Of a DNA stretch of 64,000 bases, positions 29,105 to 37,629 are shown one piece after another. The DNA is from Pseudomonadota bacterium (lineage in GTDB: Bacteria > Pseudomonadota > Gammaproteobacteria > QQUJ01). Below the pieces are notes generated by a model. The model had not been told where the DNA came from, did not search any database, and worked only from the letters and a program-made list of their open reading frames with translations. The stretch covers positions 62,001-126,000 of the forward strand of contig QQUJ01000017.1 of assembly GCA_008501635.1 (NCBI GenBank), in the 5' to 3' direction. The position numbers and the translations under genes are program-made. Numbering within the stretch: position 1 is the stretch's first letter; every line of letters starts with the position of its first letter.

Positions 29105-29895
29105 TCATCGTCGCGCTCTCGATGTTTGTCTTTCTCTGACCCACGTCGGAAATCACGCAGCTTAAAGTCACCCGATTTAGACTGCTTTGATCGCCACAGA
29201 TGCTTGGCTTCATCCTCGTCACCGCTGCGGTGACACTCCACGCAGTTCTCGTAGTTGAAGATACCCTCTTCGACATGCTCTTCGCGAATCTTGGAGCGGG
29301 AGTGCTCATGGCAGCCGTAACAGGTGTAGCTGCTGTAGTCATCGTTCACATGACAGGTGGCACACTCGGTGGTGTGATCCCGATCGAAGCGGAAGTACTG
29401 CTCGTGATCGAATGTCGCCGGTGTCCAGGCCTCCTGGGAATGGCACTCTCCGCAGTTGCCCTTGATCTTCTGGTGCAGGGCATCGCCGGGATTGCCATGG
29501 CAACTGTCGCACTGTTTCTGGAGCTGCGCCTCAAGCAGCAGGTGCGAGAACATATTGATGGGACGAAAGGCCTTCACTCCGCGGTGGTCGCTGTGACAGG
29601 AGACGCAGTCGTCCTCGATCAGCTGTTGGTGGAAGGCGACGTTTTTCGTCTCCTCGGCGATGGAACGCCCCTGAGTGGTCTTCAGTCCGATCTCCTCGAC
29701 CTTGTGGCATGCAATGCAATTGTCGGGCGTGCTGCCGATGAACGGAGTGTGACAGGCGAAACAGTCGTTGTTTAAATCCGCGTGGGCGTCGATGAGTTTG
29801 CCGGGCATGATCATCGGTTGCGGCATAAAGATCACCAGCAAAACCAGTACGGCCAGATTGGCCGCGACGACGAGCATGACGGTACGGTTCTTCAT
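29101..29895 (-). CDS. Membrane-anchored octahaem c-type cytochrome
   Basis: A 264-residue protein with an N-terminal anchor (MLVVAANLAVLVLLVIFMP) and eight CxxCH haem sites in order: CFACH, CIACH, CVSCH, CDSCH, CGECH, CATCH, CYGCH, CVECH. Many further histidines could be distal ligands, as in class III/NapC-NrfB-like multihaem wires. The charged tail (DFRRGSEKDKHRERDDD) ends at a TAG inside the MITE. The start at 29895 overlaps the cytochrome b gene by 4 bases, so the two are co-translated. It probably carries electrons in the periplasm; the terminal acceptor is unknown. Confidence 0.88.
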   Translation of the reverse strand: MKNRTVMLVVAANLAVLVLLVIFMPQPMIMPGKLIDAHADLNNDCFACHTPFIGSTPDNCIACHKVEEIGLKTTQGRSIAEETKNVAFHQQLIEDDCVSCHSDHRGVKAFRPINMFSHLLLEAQLQKQCDSCHGNPGDALHQKIKGNCGECHSQEAWTPATFDHEQYFRFDRDHTTECATCHVNDDYSSYTCYGCHEHSRSKIREEHVEEGIFNYENCVECHRSGDEDEAKHLWRSKQSKSGDFKLRDFRRGSEKDKHRERDDD

Positions 29896-30467
29896 TGCCA
29901 CTGCCAGAACAGGAAGATGCTGAAGATATGGGTGAGCGCGAGCACGCCGAAAGCCAGTGTGATGGGAAAGTGCACGGCACGCCACTTCTTCATCGCGTCC
30001 ACCGTGACCGAATCCCAGAACAGTTCCCGCTCCAGCGCTTCCCCGGAAAGCGCTTGTTCATACATCGTTTTCTTTTCGGCGAGGTGGCGCCGTGAACGAT
30101 CCAGAAGGTACTTGCCGGTCATGCCGCTCCCCACGTTGACCAGCATGGCCAGCAGCGCCAGCCAGGGCAGGATGGCGTAGACATGGATCCCGGCGTGAAC
30201 CATGACCATCAGCGCTCCCAACCAGGTCAGCGCCTCGTGCAGCGTCAGCAGGGTCTTGGGTCGACCGAACCTGATCAGCTTGCGTTTGCGCATGGAGTAA
30301 AAGAATGACAGCAGGATCAGGATCGTGCCGGGGATGCCCAGATAGCGGCCGATCCAGACCAGGTCGAAGAGGTGCAGCAGCGCATCGGCAATGATGGTGG
30401 CGGCGATCAGGCTGCCGAACATCACCAGGAAGGGCAGGACCTCTTTGCGTAGGATGGATCGGTGCAT
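29892..30467 (-). CDS. Small cytochrome b-like membrane protein
   Basis: A 191-residue protein with about five hydrophobic segments. Candidate b-haem histidines sit in paired helices: LLTLHEALTWLGALMVMVHA and IHVYAI in the middle, and WRAVHFPITLAFGVLALTHI near the C-terminus. This resembles cytochrome b561/ferric reductase-like helical bundles. It lies between a NAD(P)H-type reductase gene (2 bases upstream) and the octahaem cytochrome gene (4-base overlap), so it likely moves electrons across the membrane. The haem assignment is inferred from histidine placement. Confidence 0.75.
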   Translation of the reverse strand: MHRSILRKEVLPFLVMFGSLIAATIIADALLHLFDLVWIGRYLGIPGTILILLSFFYSMRKRKLIRFGRPKTLLTLHEALTWLGALMVMVHAGIHVYAILPWLALLAMLVNVGSGMTGKYLLDRSRRHLAEKKTMYEQALSGEALERELFWDSVTVDAMKKWRAVHFPITLAFGVLALTHIFSIFLFWQWQ

Positions 30468-30469
30468 GT

Positions 30470-31738
30470 CTATGCCGCCAGGGTGATGTCGCCGTCGGGT
30501 TTGGAAATACACAGCAGGCAATGGCCAGCCGCGATGTCCGCGTCGGGCTGCTGATTGTATATCACATCACCGGTTTCCAGTTCGGTCTGACAGCAGCCGC
30601 AGCTGCCGGCGCGGCAACCGGATTCCACCGCGATGCCGTTGCTCTCGGCAAACTCCAAGAGAGAGTCGGCATGCGCGTCCCAGTTCAAGGTCTTTCCGGT
30701 CCTGCGAAAAGTCACGGCGACGGCACGGCCAGCCTGTACTTGCGCCGTTAAATCCGGTTTTGCAGGTCTGACAAGCGTCGCGGGGCCGAAGGATTCGTAG
30801 TGGATGTCCCCGGTATCCACGCCCCACTCCTCGAGGGCCGGTACCAGGCTCTCCATCATCGGCTTGGGTCCGCAGACGTAGAATTGGTAGCGCGCCAGTT
30901 TGAGCGTCGCACGCAGTAACGCCACGTTGATGAATCCGGCGTGCTGATAGTCCATACCCGCCTCTTCCTCCCCTTGTGGGTTGCTGTAACAGAGGTGGAG
31001 GTGAAAATTCGGGTGCGCCGCAGCCAGTGCCCGAAGATGATCTGTCATCACCGGTTCGGTGCCGTCGCGTACGCCGTAGAAGAGCCATACCTCACGCGGG
31101 TCGCGTTGCTCAAACAGTGTGTTGACGATGCTCAGCATCGGAGTGATGCCAATCCCCCCGCCGATCAGGACGATGGGTAAAGGCGAATCCGTGAGATAGA
31201 AATGACCGGCAGGCGCTCTGATCTGCAGACGGCTGCCCTCCCGTACGTGGTCGTGAAAGTAGTTGGAGGATAGACCGGGAGGGGCGGTGGGTTGATCGGC
31301 CGGCGCCGGAATCCGTTTGATGGAGACTCGGTAATAGTCTGGACGCGGGCGATCCGACAGCGAGTAACAGCGCACCACGGTTTTGATTTCACCGGACTCC
31401 GGATCGGGAACAGGTAGTTTGAATGTCAGGTATTGGCCGGGTCGATAGGCCGGGAGCGGTTGTGAATCACTGGGTACCAAATAGAACGAACAGATCGATT
31501 GGGCGCCATCCTCGATGACCCGGCGCTGAACCACGAATTCCCGGTACCCCTCCCAACCAAGACCCTTGGGCGCGGGTGTCGTATCAACCTCCGCGCCGCC
31601 CGCCCTCGAATCAGCCCGGGGTGGCTGGAGTGGTGCGACGGCATCACGCCGAGCCCGATAGAGTATCCGCACGACCACCACAGCAACTTGTGCCAGGATG
31701 GCCGCCAAGATGATGAGTGCAAGGGTGGTGGTGGACAT
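30470..31738 (-). CDS. Membrane-anchored ferredoxin-NAD(P)H reductase with C-terminal 2Fe-2S domain
   Basis: A 422-residue flavoprotein. One N-terminal membrane helix (residues 3-25) precedes an FAD-binding barrel (YLTFKLPVPD; RCYSLSDRPRPDYYRVSIKR), a NAD(P)H domain (PIVLIGGGIGITPMLSIVNT), and a plant-type 2Fe-2S ferredoxin domain with GCRAGSCGCCQ and HCLLC as cluster ligands. This is the NqrF/oxygenase-reductase layout with a membrane anchor. It starts the operon leading to cytochrome b and the octahaem cytochrome. The ATG at 31738 is chosen because the helix begins there; upstream in-frame codons add no family sequence. Confidence 0.87.
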   Translation of the reverse strand: MSTTTLALIILAAILAQVAVVVVRILYRARRDAVAPLQPPRADSRAGGAEVDTTPAPKGLGWEGYREFVVQRRVIEDGAQSICSFYLVPSDSQPLPAYRPGQYLTFKLPVPDPESGEIKTVVRCYSLSDRPRPDYYRVSIKRIPAPADQPTAPPGLSSNYFHDHVREGSRLQIRAPAGHFYLTDSPLPIVLIGGGIGITPMLSIVNTLFEQRDPREVWLFYGVRDGTEPVMTDHLRALAAAHPNFHLHLCYSNPQGEEEAGMDYQHAGFINVALLRATLKLARYQFYVCGPKPMMESLVPALEEWGVDTGDIHYESFGPATLVRPAKPDLTAQVQAGRAVAVTFRRTGKTLNWDAHADSLLEFAESNGIAVESGCRAGSCGCCQTELETGDVIYNQQPDADIAAGHCLLCISKPDGDITLAA

Positions 31739-32009
31739 GGATGGTTGATGCTCCGCGATGAATTTGTGCCCGGGCGATTGTATCCTCTCGTGATGAAAAG
31801 AGTATTCCATTGTGCTGAAATGAAACTGAAACACACGCGTGCGGGATGGCGTGCTGCGGGGACCTCCCCGGATCGCTGGATTGGAATGGTTTCCCGCGTC
31901 CCGCTCGCCGCTGACAATGGGGTTGCGTGATCAACGCTGGACACGTTCGTTATATTATTGAGGCTCCTTCCGCCGTCTCCCATCGGCAGTGCAACTACAG
32001 GCAATAGAC

Positions 32010-32393
32010 ATGACACGCAGGAAATCAGCGCCGAACCCGGCAAACTCCGACCGCATCATCGCCGAAGCGCAACGCAATCGCTTGTCGCGCGAGAGCGGTT
32101 ATCGCGAACAGGCGCTCAAGCTCTACCCGTGGATCTGTGGACGTTGTGCACGTGAATTCACGCGCGAGAACGTACAGCAGCTGACCGTTCACCATCGGGA
32201 TCACAATCACGACAACAATCCGCCCGACGGCAGTAACTGGGAGCTGCTGTGCGTCTACTGCCACGACAACGAGCATGCCCGGTACCTGGAGCAGGCCGAG
32301 GCCACGACTGGGAAGGCGGGTGGTAAATCCGCCGTGGGTGCCACGCAGCAACCGTTCGCCGGACTGAAGGACCTGCTCAAGGGAGATTCATGA
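32010..32393 (+). CDS. yajD: YajD-family HNH nuclease
   Basis: A 127-residue protein closely matching E. coli YajD across its core: LYPWICGRCAREF, then LTVHHRDHNHDNNPPDGSNW, then ELLCVYCHDNEHARY. Zinc cysteines and the HNH histidines are all present. The biological role of YajD is not well known; nuclease activity is expected from the fold. It overlaps the GIY-YIG gene by 4 bases and so begins a small operon of three genes. Confidence 0.9.
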   Translation: MTRRKSAPNPANSDRIIAEAQRNRLSRESGYREQALKLYPWICGRCAREFTRENVQQLTVHHRDHNHDNNPPDGSNWELLCVYCHDNEHARYLEQAEATTGKAGGKSAVGATQQPFAGLKDLLKGDS

Positions 32394-32728
32394 ACGCGGC
32401 GAACCCCGCGGATCTGGGCGGTTGGCTGGTCTATATGCTGCGCTGCTCGGACGGTTCTCTCTACACCGGCATCACAACCGACATTGACCGCCGCATCGCC
32501 GAGCACGGTGACTCGAGGGGCGCAAAATATTGTCGTGGCCGGGAGCCGCTGGAGCTCGCCTATCTGGAGAGCGGCCATGATCGCAGCAGTGCCAGTCGCC
32601 GCGAGGCAGCCATCAAGGCACTGCCCAGAGTGGCCAAGGAGAGGCTGATCGCCGAGGATCGCGACCCGCTCGGCCGCGATTATCAGACCGGGTCGTCCCC
32701 GGCGGGAAGCACAGAGGAGAGCCCATGA
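32390..32728 (+). CDS. GIY-YIG nuclease-domain protein, YhbQ-like
   Basis: A 112-residue single-domain protein. WLVYMLRCSDGSLYTGITTD carries the paired tyrosines (here as VYMLR and LYTGIT), followed by the arginine in IDRRIAEH and a glutamate in SRREAAIKAL, the UvrC/YhbQ-type catalytic set. These small proteins are DNA repair-related nucleases of uncertain role. It has 4-base ATGA overlaps at both ends, with yajD and the cupin gene. Confidence 0.9.
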   Translation: MNAANPADLGGWLVYMLRCSDGSLYTGITTDIDRRIAEHGDSRGAKYCRGREPLELAYLESGHDRSSASRREAAIKALPRVAKERLIAEDRDPLGRDYQTGSSPAGSTEESP

Positions 32729-33099
32729 GCGTATCCATCGGTCAATGGCGCGAGGAGGACGAGTACTTCATCGAAGAGGGCTGCTTTATTCTGGAACTCG
32801 CCAACAGCGCGGAGGATCCCCAGCTTTCCATTGCGCGCGCACGGGTGATCCCGGGTGTCGCCACACGATGGCATCGCTTGCGTGACACCGCCGAACGCTA
32901 CCTGATACTCGAAGGTACCGGCAGTGTGGAGGTGGGCGAGGACAGCCCGCGGAATGTGAGCCCGGGTGACGTGGTGCTGATCCCGCCCATGATGCGCCAG
33001 CGCATCACCAACACCGGGGACATCGATCTGGTGTTCCTGGCGCTATGCACGCCGCGGTTCCTGCCCGAGAACTACGAGTCGGTGACCGCTGCCTGGTAG
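32725..33099 (+). CDS. Small cupin-domain protein
   Basis: A 124-residue protein of one cupin barrel. Motif 1 is degenerate (VIPGVATRWHRLRDTAERYLILEG, with a single clear His pair candidate and Glu). Motif 2 is SPGDVVLIPPMMRQRITNTG, lacking the usual histidine (Gln-Arg in its place). Metal binding is therefore uncertain. It may be a sugar- or metabolite-binding cupin. It ends the yajD-led operon. Confidence 0.8.
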   Translation: MSVSIGQWREEDEYFIEEGCFILELANSAEDPQLSIARARVIPGVATRWHRLRDTAERYLILEGTGSVEVGEDSPRNVSPGDVVLIPPMMRQRITNTGDIDLVFLALCTPRFLPENYESVTAAW

Positions 33100-33180
33100 T
33101 GGAATGCCGGGCGTGGCGCCCTCTCCTCACGGTCTATACTTTTCGATACCGTGGGGGAGATCGTACGGAGGAACCGGACC

Positions 33181-33426
33181 ATGGATACCTCGCCGCACAA
33201 CCTTGCCACGCTGTTCGCCCAGCTTGGACTGCCCAGCAGTGAGGCCGAGATCGAAAGCTTCATTCGCCATCATCAGCAGACTCTGACACCGCAGTTGCGC
33301 ATCGAACAGGCCGGATTCTGGACCAGCGCTCAGGCCGAGTTCCTGCACGAGGCGGTCGCAGAGGACTCCGATTGGTGCGAAGTGGTGGACGGACTCGACG
33401 TACTGCTGCGAACGTTGCCGCACTAA
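33181..33426 (+). CDS. DUF2789-family small protein
   Basis: An 81-residue acidic protein, MDTSPHNLATLFAQLGLPSS... with HHQQTLTPQLRIEQAGFWTSAQAEFLHEAV, which fits DUF2789, a small helical family common in gammaproteobacteria. The ATG at 33181 follows CGGAGGAACC. The function of the family is not known. Confidence 0.75.
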   Translation: MDTSPHNLATLFAQLGLPSSEAEIESFIRHHQQTLTPQLRIEQAGFWTSAQAEFLHEAVAEDSDWCEVVDGLDVLLRTLPH

Positions 33427-33528
33427 TGCTGGATCAGAATCAGGGCCGCTTTGTGCTTTCGCGAAAGTCTGCGATTCTCACCACCTGTCAGCCTCTGGCG
33501 ATCTGCGCTAACAAAACGGGCGCCAGAG

Positions 33529-34524
33529 TCACGCCGGTGCCCGCACCTCGATCGCGTGCTTTTTGATCAGACGCCGGAGTTGGTGATAGCTGAGTCCCAA
33601 TGCCTCGGCGGCCAACGTCTGGTTGTAACGGGACCTGTGCAGGGCGCTCTCCACCAAACCCTGCTCGTAGTGCGCGACAGCAGCCGCGAAATCCTGGTTT
33701 TCGGCAGGGGTTGTGGATTGCACCGGTGCGGCCGCGCTCGCACCGGGACGCCAGGGGCTGGCGAAGGGATCGAAAACGATTTCGCTGATGAGTTCGCTAT
33801 CGTTGCGATGCAGACAGACCGCCCGTTCGATGACGTTGCGCAGTTCGCGGACGTTTCCAGGCCATGAGTAGCCGCACAGGGCGTGCAGTGCGGCAGGCTC
33901 GAATCCCGGAAAGAGTTCGCGATCCAGGGTGCGGGTGATCTCCAGTGCGAAATGATTGGCCAACGGCAGGATATCGGCGGGGCGGGCGCGCAGTGGCGGG
34001 AGCGTAATCACATCGAAGGCGAGACGATCCAGCAGGTCGGCGCGGAAACCGCCCTCCGCGGCCATGCGTGGCAGATCGACGTTGGCCGCGCCGATGACCC
34101 GCACATCCACCCGCAATGTCTCGCCGCCGCCCACCCGTTCCAGCTCACCGTACTCGATAACCCGCAGCACCTTCTCCTGAACCGCCAGCGAGGCGTTGGC
34201 GATTTCATCCAGCACGAGGGTGCCGCCATGGGCACGCTCGAATCGCCCGATATGGCGCCGCTGTGCTCCGGTGAAGGCGCCCGCCTCGTGACCGAAGAGC
34301 TCCGATTCCAGCAGCGATTCGGTCAGGGTGGCACAGTTGATCTTGAGCAGCGGCCCGTCCCAGCGGCGCGACAGGTAGTGCAGGCGGCTGGTGATCAGCT
34401 CTTTGCCGGTGCCGCGCTCCCCCACCACCAGGCACGACTTGTCGATGGGGGCGAGCTGCGATACGCGCTCGACCACGTCGAGAAAGGCCGGGTCTTCGCC
34501 GATGAGATTAGGGAGGGATTCCAC
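33529..34524 (-). CDS. pspF: PspF, sigma-54 activator of the phage-shock-protein operon
   Basis: A 331-residue AAA+ enhancer-binding protein closely matching E. coli PspF (325). Walker A is GERGTGKE, the sigma-54 contact loop is ELFGHEAGAFTGAQ, Walker B is GGTLVLDEIA, and the C-terminal Fis-type helix-turn-helix is YNQTLAAEALGLSYHQLRRL. There is no receiver domain, as in PspF, which is held inactive by PspA. A GTG at 34524 gives the same N-terminal offset as E. coli PspF. An ATG at 34563 would translate through the palindromic enhancer site and is less likely. It is divergent from pspA. Confidence 0.94.
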   Translation of the reverse strand: MESLPNLIGEDPAFLDVVERVSQLAPIDKSCLVVGERGTGKELITSRLHYLSRRWDGPLLKINCATLTESLLESELFGHEAGAFTGAQRRHIGRFERAHGGTLVLDEIANASLAVQEKVLRVIEYGELERVGGGETLRVDVRVIGAANVDLPRMAAEGGFRADLLDRLAFDVITLPPLRARPADILPLANHFALEITRTLDRELFPGFEPAALHALCGYSWPGNVRELRNVIERAVCLHRNDSELISEIVFDPFASPWRPGASAAAPVQSTTPAENQDFAAAVAHYEQGLVESALHRSRYNQTLAAEALGLSYHQLRRLIKKHAIEVRAPA

Positions 34525-34527
34525 GCC

Positions 34528-34559
34528 GTTATGATAGCGTATTTCGCTAGCGCATAACG
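34528..34559. promoter_or_regulatory. Palindromic enhancer, candidate PspF-binding site
   Basis: An inner inverted repeat, TAGCG-TATTT-CGCTA (34535-34549), is enclosed by CGTTATG (34528-34534) and CATAACG (34553-34559). It lies about 100 bases upstream of the sigma-54 promoter of pspA and next to the pspF start, where E. coli has its PspF upstream activating sequences. Binding is inferred. Confidence 0.55.
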
Positions 34560-34633
34560 CCATTTCATGGTTATTTACGCCATTGACAAAGCACTGCTAT
34601 CTTCCAAGTCATTGATTTTTGGTGGCTAAGTAG

Positions 34634-34650
34634 TTGGCACGCTACCTGCT
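34634..34650 (+). promoter_or_regulatory. Sigma-54 promoter of pspABC
   Basis: TTGGCACGCTACCTGCT matches the -24/-12 consensus (TGGCACG-N4-TTGC) with GG at 34636-34637 and GC at 34648-34649. Transcription would start near 34660, about 34 bases before pspA. A PspF gene and a palindromic enhancer lie just upstream. Confidence 0.85.
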
Positions 34651-34693
34651 CTACCCTGGGTAGACAATCAGTTCTGACCATGGAGATTACGCA

Positions 34694-35365
34694 ATGGGTA
34701 TCTTTTCCCGCTTATCGGACATCATGAACTCCAACATCAACGCTTTGCTCGACCGTGCCGAAGATCCGCAGAAGATGGTGCGTCTGATGATCCAGGAGAT
34801 GGAGGACACTCTGGTGGAGGTGCGCTCGGCGGCCGTCAAGGCGATCGCCGACAAGAAAGAGCTGTCGCGCAAGCTCGAGAAACTGGAAGCCGGCCAACAG
34901 GAGTGGGAGGAGAAAGCGGAGTTCGCGCTCTCCAAGAATCGCGAAGATCTCGCCAAGGGCGCGCTGGGTGCCAAGGCGAAACTGGGCGAGCAGGTCGCTG
35001 CACTTCGTGAGGAACTCGTGCTGATCGAAGAGAGCCTGACCCGTTACAACGAAGATCTTTCCAGTCTGCAGACCAAGCTCAACGAAGCCAAAGCGAAGAA
35101 GAAGTCGTTCGAGATCCGCATGAACAGCGCCGAGAAGCGCGTTAAGATGCGTCGAACCCTCAACGATGGTCGAGTGGACGATGCTTTGGCGCGTTACGAT
35201 GTGCTGGAACGGCGTATCCATGAATTGGAGGCGGATGCCGAGTCCTATGATCTGGGTAAGACGAAATCACTGGAAGACGAGTTCGCCGAACTCAAGGTCG
35301 AGGCCGGCGTCGAACGCGAGCTTGAGCGGATGAAGGCACGCCTCAATCGTAGCCGCAGCGAATAG
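34694..35365 (+). CDS. pspA: PspA, membrane-stress effector
   Basis: A 223-residue PspA/IM30 protein: MGIFSRLSDIMNSNINALLDRAEDPQKMVRLMIQEMEDTL is cut here as two recognisable parts, the amphipathic N-terminal helix (residues 1-20) and the start of the long helical hairpin. PspA coats damaged inner membrane and inhibits PspF when unstressed. Length equals E. coli PspA (222). It is first in pspABC, driven by the sigma-54 promoter. Confidence 0.96.
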   Translation: MGIFSRLSDIMNSNINALLDRAEDPQKMVRLMIQEMEDTLVEVRSAAVKAIADKKELSRKLEKLEAGQQEWEEKAEFALSKNREDLAKGALGAKAKLGEQVAALREELVLIEESLTRYNEDLSSLQTKLNEAKAKKKSFEIRMNSAEKRVKMRRTLNDGRVDDALARYDVLERRIHELEADAESYDLGKTKSLEDEFAELKVEAGVERELERMKARLNRSRSE

Positions 35366-35420
35366 TCGCCCGGTCGCGCACTGTGAGAAAACGGCCGTTC
35401 ACTCAGGATGAAGAGGACTC

Positions 35421-35678
35421 ATGATCGACACGCACTTTATGTGGTACCTCTCCGTACCCGCCATCATCTTTCTCGCCCTCGTGCTGCCGCTGTGGATCTC
35501 CTTTCACTACCTCACCAAGTGGAAGCAGATGAAGCAGGGTGATCTGAGCGACGGGCGTATCGCCATCGACAGGAAAGAGTTGGTGCGGATGCGTGATACA
35601 GCCGAGAAACTGGGACAACGCATCGCTTCGCTGGAGAAGATCCTTGATGAAGAATCGCCCGGATGGAGAAACCGATGA
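35421..35678 (+). CDS. pspB: PspB, inner-membrane stress sensor
   Basis: An 85-residue protein with one N-terminal helix (WYLSVPAIIFLALVLPLWIS), then HYLTKWKQMKQGDLSDG and a cytoplasmic coiled coil (ELVRMRDTAEKLGQRIASLE). PspB acts with PspC to relieve PspA inhibition of PspF. Length is near the E. coli protein (74). Its stop overlaps the pspC start by 4 bases. Confidence 0.93.
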   Translation: MIDTHFMWYLSVPAIIFLALVLPLWISFHYLTKWKQMKQGDLSDGRIAIDRKELVRMRDTAEKLGQRIASLEKILDEESPGWRNR

Positions 35679-36154
35679 GCCACAGTTGTAGAAATTCAAA
35701 AAGAGACCACTCCCGCGACCGACACGAACATCCGGGTGTGGTGCGCCGTGTTACCCGGGGGTTGGCGGCAAAGTTCGGGGTACCGCGCAAGCTTGTGCTG
35801 GCCGGATTCATCGTCGGTCTCATCATCAACGTGCCGCTGACCATCGTCATCTTTCTGATCGCGTTGTACTGGGTCGATCACCCGGGCAAGCTGGAAAGCA
35901 AGATGGAGCGATTGGCGGAGAAGTCGCGGCGCGTCTGGTCCCGGTTTGGCGATAAACCCTCGACCCGACACGCTTATGCGGGTGGTGCTCAGCCCGAGGA
36001 CGACGGGGAGGATTTCAGTTTCACCGATCTTCGTCGTCAGTTCGATGATCTGGAGCGACGCGCCGGCGATATGGAGGCCCATGTCTCCTCCGGGGAGTTC
36101 CACCTCCACAAGGAGTTCGACCGGATGAGCAAGAGGGACAAAGATCGGCGGTAG
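35675..36154 (+). CDS. pspC: PspC-family membrane sensor
   Basis: A 159-residue protein with a PspC domain: VVRRVTRGLAAKFGVPRKLV, then a helix pair (VLAGFIVGLIINVPLTIVIF). The C-terminal half is a charged, possibly coiled-coil region (LRRQFDDLERRAGDMEAHVS). PspC senses envelope stress and binds PspA through PspB. Compared with E. coli (119) it has a longer C-terminal tail. The ATG at 35675 overlaps the pspB stop. Confidence 0.88.
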   Translation: MSHSCRNSKRDHSRDRHEHPGVVRRVTRGLAAKFGVPRKLVLAGFIVGLIINVPLTIVIFLIALYWVDHPGKLESKMERLAEKSRRVWSRFGDKPSTRHAYAGGAQPEDDGEDFSFTDLRRQFDDLERRAGDMEAHVSSGEFHLHKEFDRMSKRDKDRR

Positions 36155-36331
36155 CGCGGCTTCCTCCGATGGGATACAACGCGACACGCGGGGGATTGCG
36201 AGTCGGGTTCTTGTCTGGCCGACAGGATGTCGACTGCGGTAATTCGCCACGGAACAGCGTCGGCGGATTGATGATGCCGCATTCCCCGGTAAACTGTAGA
36301 AGACCCCGTAGCGGATAGGAAAGCGACCCTT

Positions 36332-36994
36332 GTGGCCCTCGAACTCAATACCCTCGAACTGCGTATCATCGGCTGCCTGATCGAGAAAGAGATCACCACC
36401 CCCGATCAGTACCCGTTGTCCCTCAATGCTTTGGTCAATGCCTGCAATCAGAAGAGCAACCGCGATCCGGTTTTGAGCCTGGACGAAGCCACGGTTCAAG
36501 AGGTGCTGGACGGGTTGCGCAAAAAACACCTGGTCCTGGAGAAATCCGGATTTGGCAGCCGGGTGTCGAAATACCAGCACCGCTTCTGCAACACCGAGTT
36601 CAGTGACCTTAAGTTCACCAGGCACGAGATCGCCATTCTCTGCGAACTGTTCCTGCGCGGCCCTCAGACGCCGGGAGAACTGCGGGCACGTGCCGGGCGC
36701 ATGAGCGCCTTCAAAGATGTGCACGAGGTTGAGCAGGCCCTGGAAGCGTTGCGCACGCGCGAGGGCGGTCCGCTGGTGATCAAGCTGCAGCGCGAACCCG
36801 GCAAACGTGAATCGCGCTACGCACATCTCTTTGGGGGTGAGGTAGACGACGCCGTATTGCCGTCATTGGCATCAGTGCCGGGGGAACCGAATCCCGGAGA
36901 GAGTGAGCGGATCGCAACCCTGGAAGCGGAGGTCGCCGCGCTGCATGCCGCATTGGAAACGCTGCAGCAAAGGTTCGATGCCCTGGATCGTTGA
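36332..36994 (+). CDS. yceH: YceH-family protein (UPF0502/DUF480)
   Basis: A 220-residue protein nearly superimposable on E. coli Yce[21 protein letters not shown], then [54 protein letters not shown] and [14 protein letters not shown]. The fold is two winged helices with a C-terminal coiled coil. The function is not established. A GTG at 36332 is the start; a TTG two bases before it is in another frame. Confidence 0.9.
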   Translation: MALELNTLELRIIGCLIEKEITTPDQYPLSLNALVNACNQKSNRDPVLSLDEATVQEVLDGLRKKHLVLEKSGFGSRVSKYQHRFCNTEFSDLKFTRHEIAILCELFLRGPQTPGELRARAGRMSAFKDVHEVEQALEALRTREGGPLVIKLQREPGKRESRYAHLFGGEVDDAVLPSLASVPGEPNPGESERIATLEAEVAALHAALETLQQRFDALDR

Positions 36995-37047
36995 TCCCGC
37001 CCGCCGGCGCCCCCTACCGTGTTGACCCGACAGCCAAGAGGAACACC

Positions 37048-37533
37048 ATGACCGTATCAACCCCCGATCTTTGTGATGCCTACCCCGATCAGGTCAGAGT
37101 GCTGGAGCCGTTGTTTCGCATCTACGGCGGCAAACACCAGTTTGCCGGGCAGATCGCAACCGTAAAATGCTTCGACGACAACTCCCTGGTCAGGGAGTTT
37201 GCCGCGCAGGATGGCACGGGTAAGGTGTTGGTGGTCGACGGCGGCGGGTCGTTGCGTCGCGCTTTGCTTGGCGACATGATCGCCGCTGAACTGGTGAAGA
37301 ACGGTTGGGAAGGCATAGTAATCAATGGCTGCGTGCGCGATGTCGAGGCGTTGAATACACTGGACCTCGGAATTCGTGCCCTCAACAGCATCCCGGTCAA
37401 GACGGAGAAGCGCGGTCTGGGCGATGCCAACGCATTGGTGCGTTTTGCGAGTGTGGAGTTCAAACCCGGGCAATGGCTCTACGCCGATGAGTCCGGCATG
37501 GTGGTCAGTGACGAGCCTCTGAAAGCGGGTTGA
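37048..37533 (+). CDS. rraA: RraA-family protein (regulator of RNase E or HMG/CHA aldolase)
   Basis: A 161-residue protein, the same length as E. coli RraA. It has [42 protein letters not shown] and [14 protein letters not shown], the family signature. E. coli RraA binds and inhibits RNase E; related proteins are class II aldolases with the RD metal site seen here as GCVRD. Which applies is undecided. The ATG at 37048 follows AAGAGGAA. Confidence 0.9.
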   Translation: MTVSTPDLCDAYPDQVRVLEPLFRIYGGKHQFAGQIATVKCFDDNSLVREFAAQDGTGKVLVVDGGGSLRRALLGDMIAAELVKNGWEGIVINGCVRDVEALNTLDLGIRALNSIPVKTEKRGLGDANALVRFASVEFKPGQWLYADESGMVVSDEPLKAG

Positions 37534-37629
37534 CGCGTAATCACGCTGTGAACCGCCCAGCGGCGGGATCTCTTGCTGCTGAAACGGGTACTTTCGTGCT
37601 CTTTGCGTCCTCGCGCGAGACCCGTGTTT

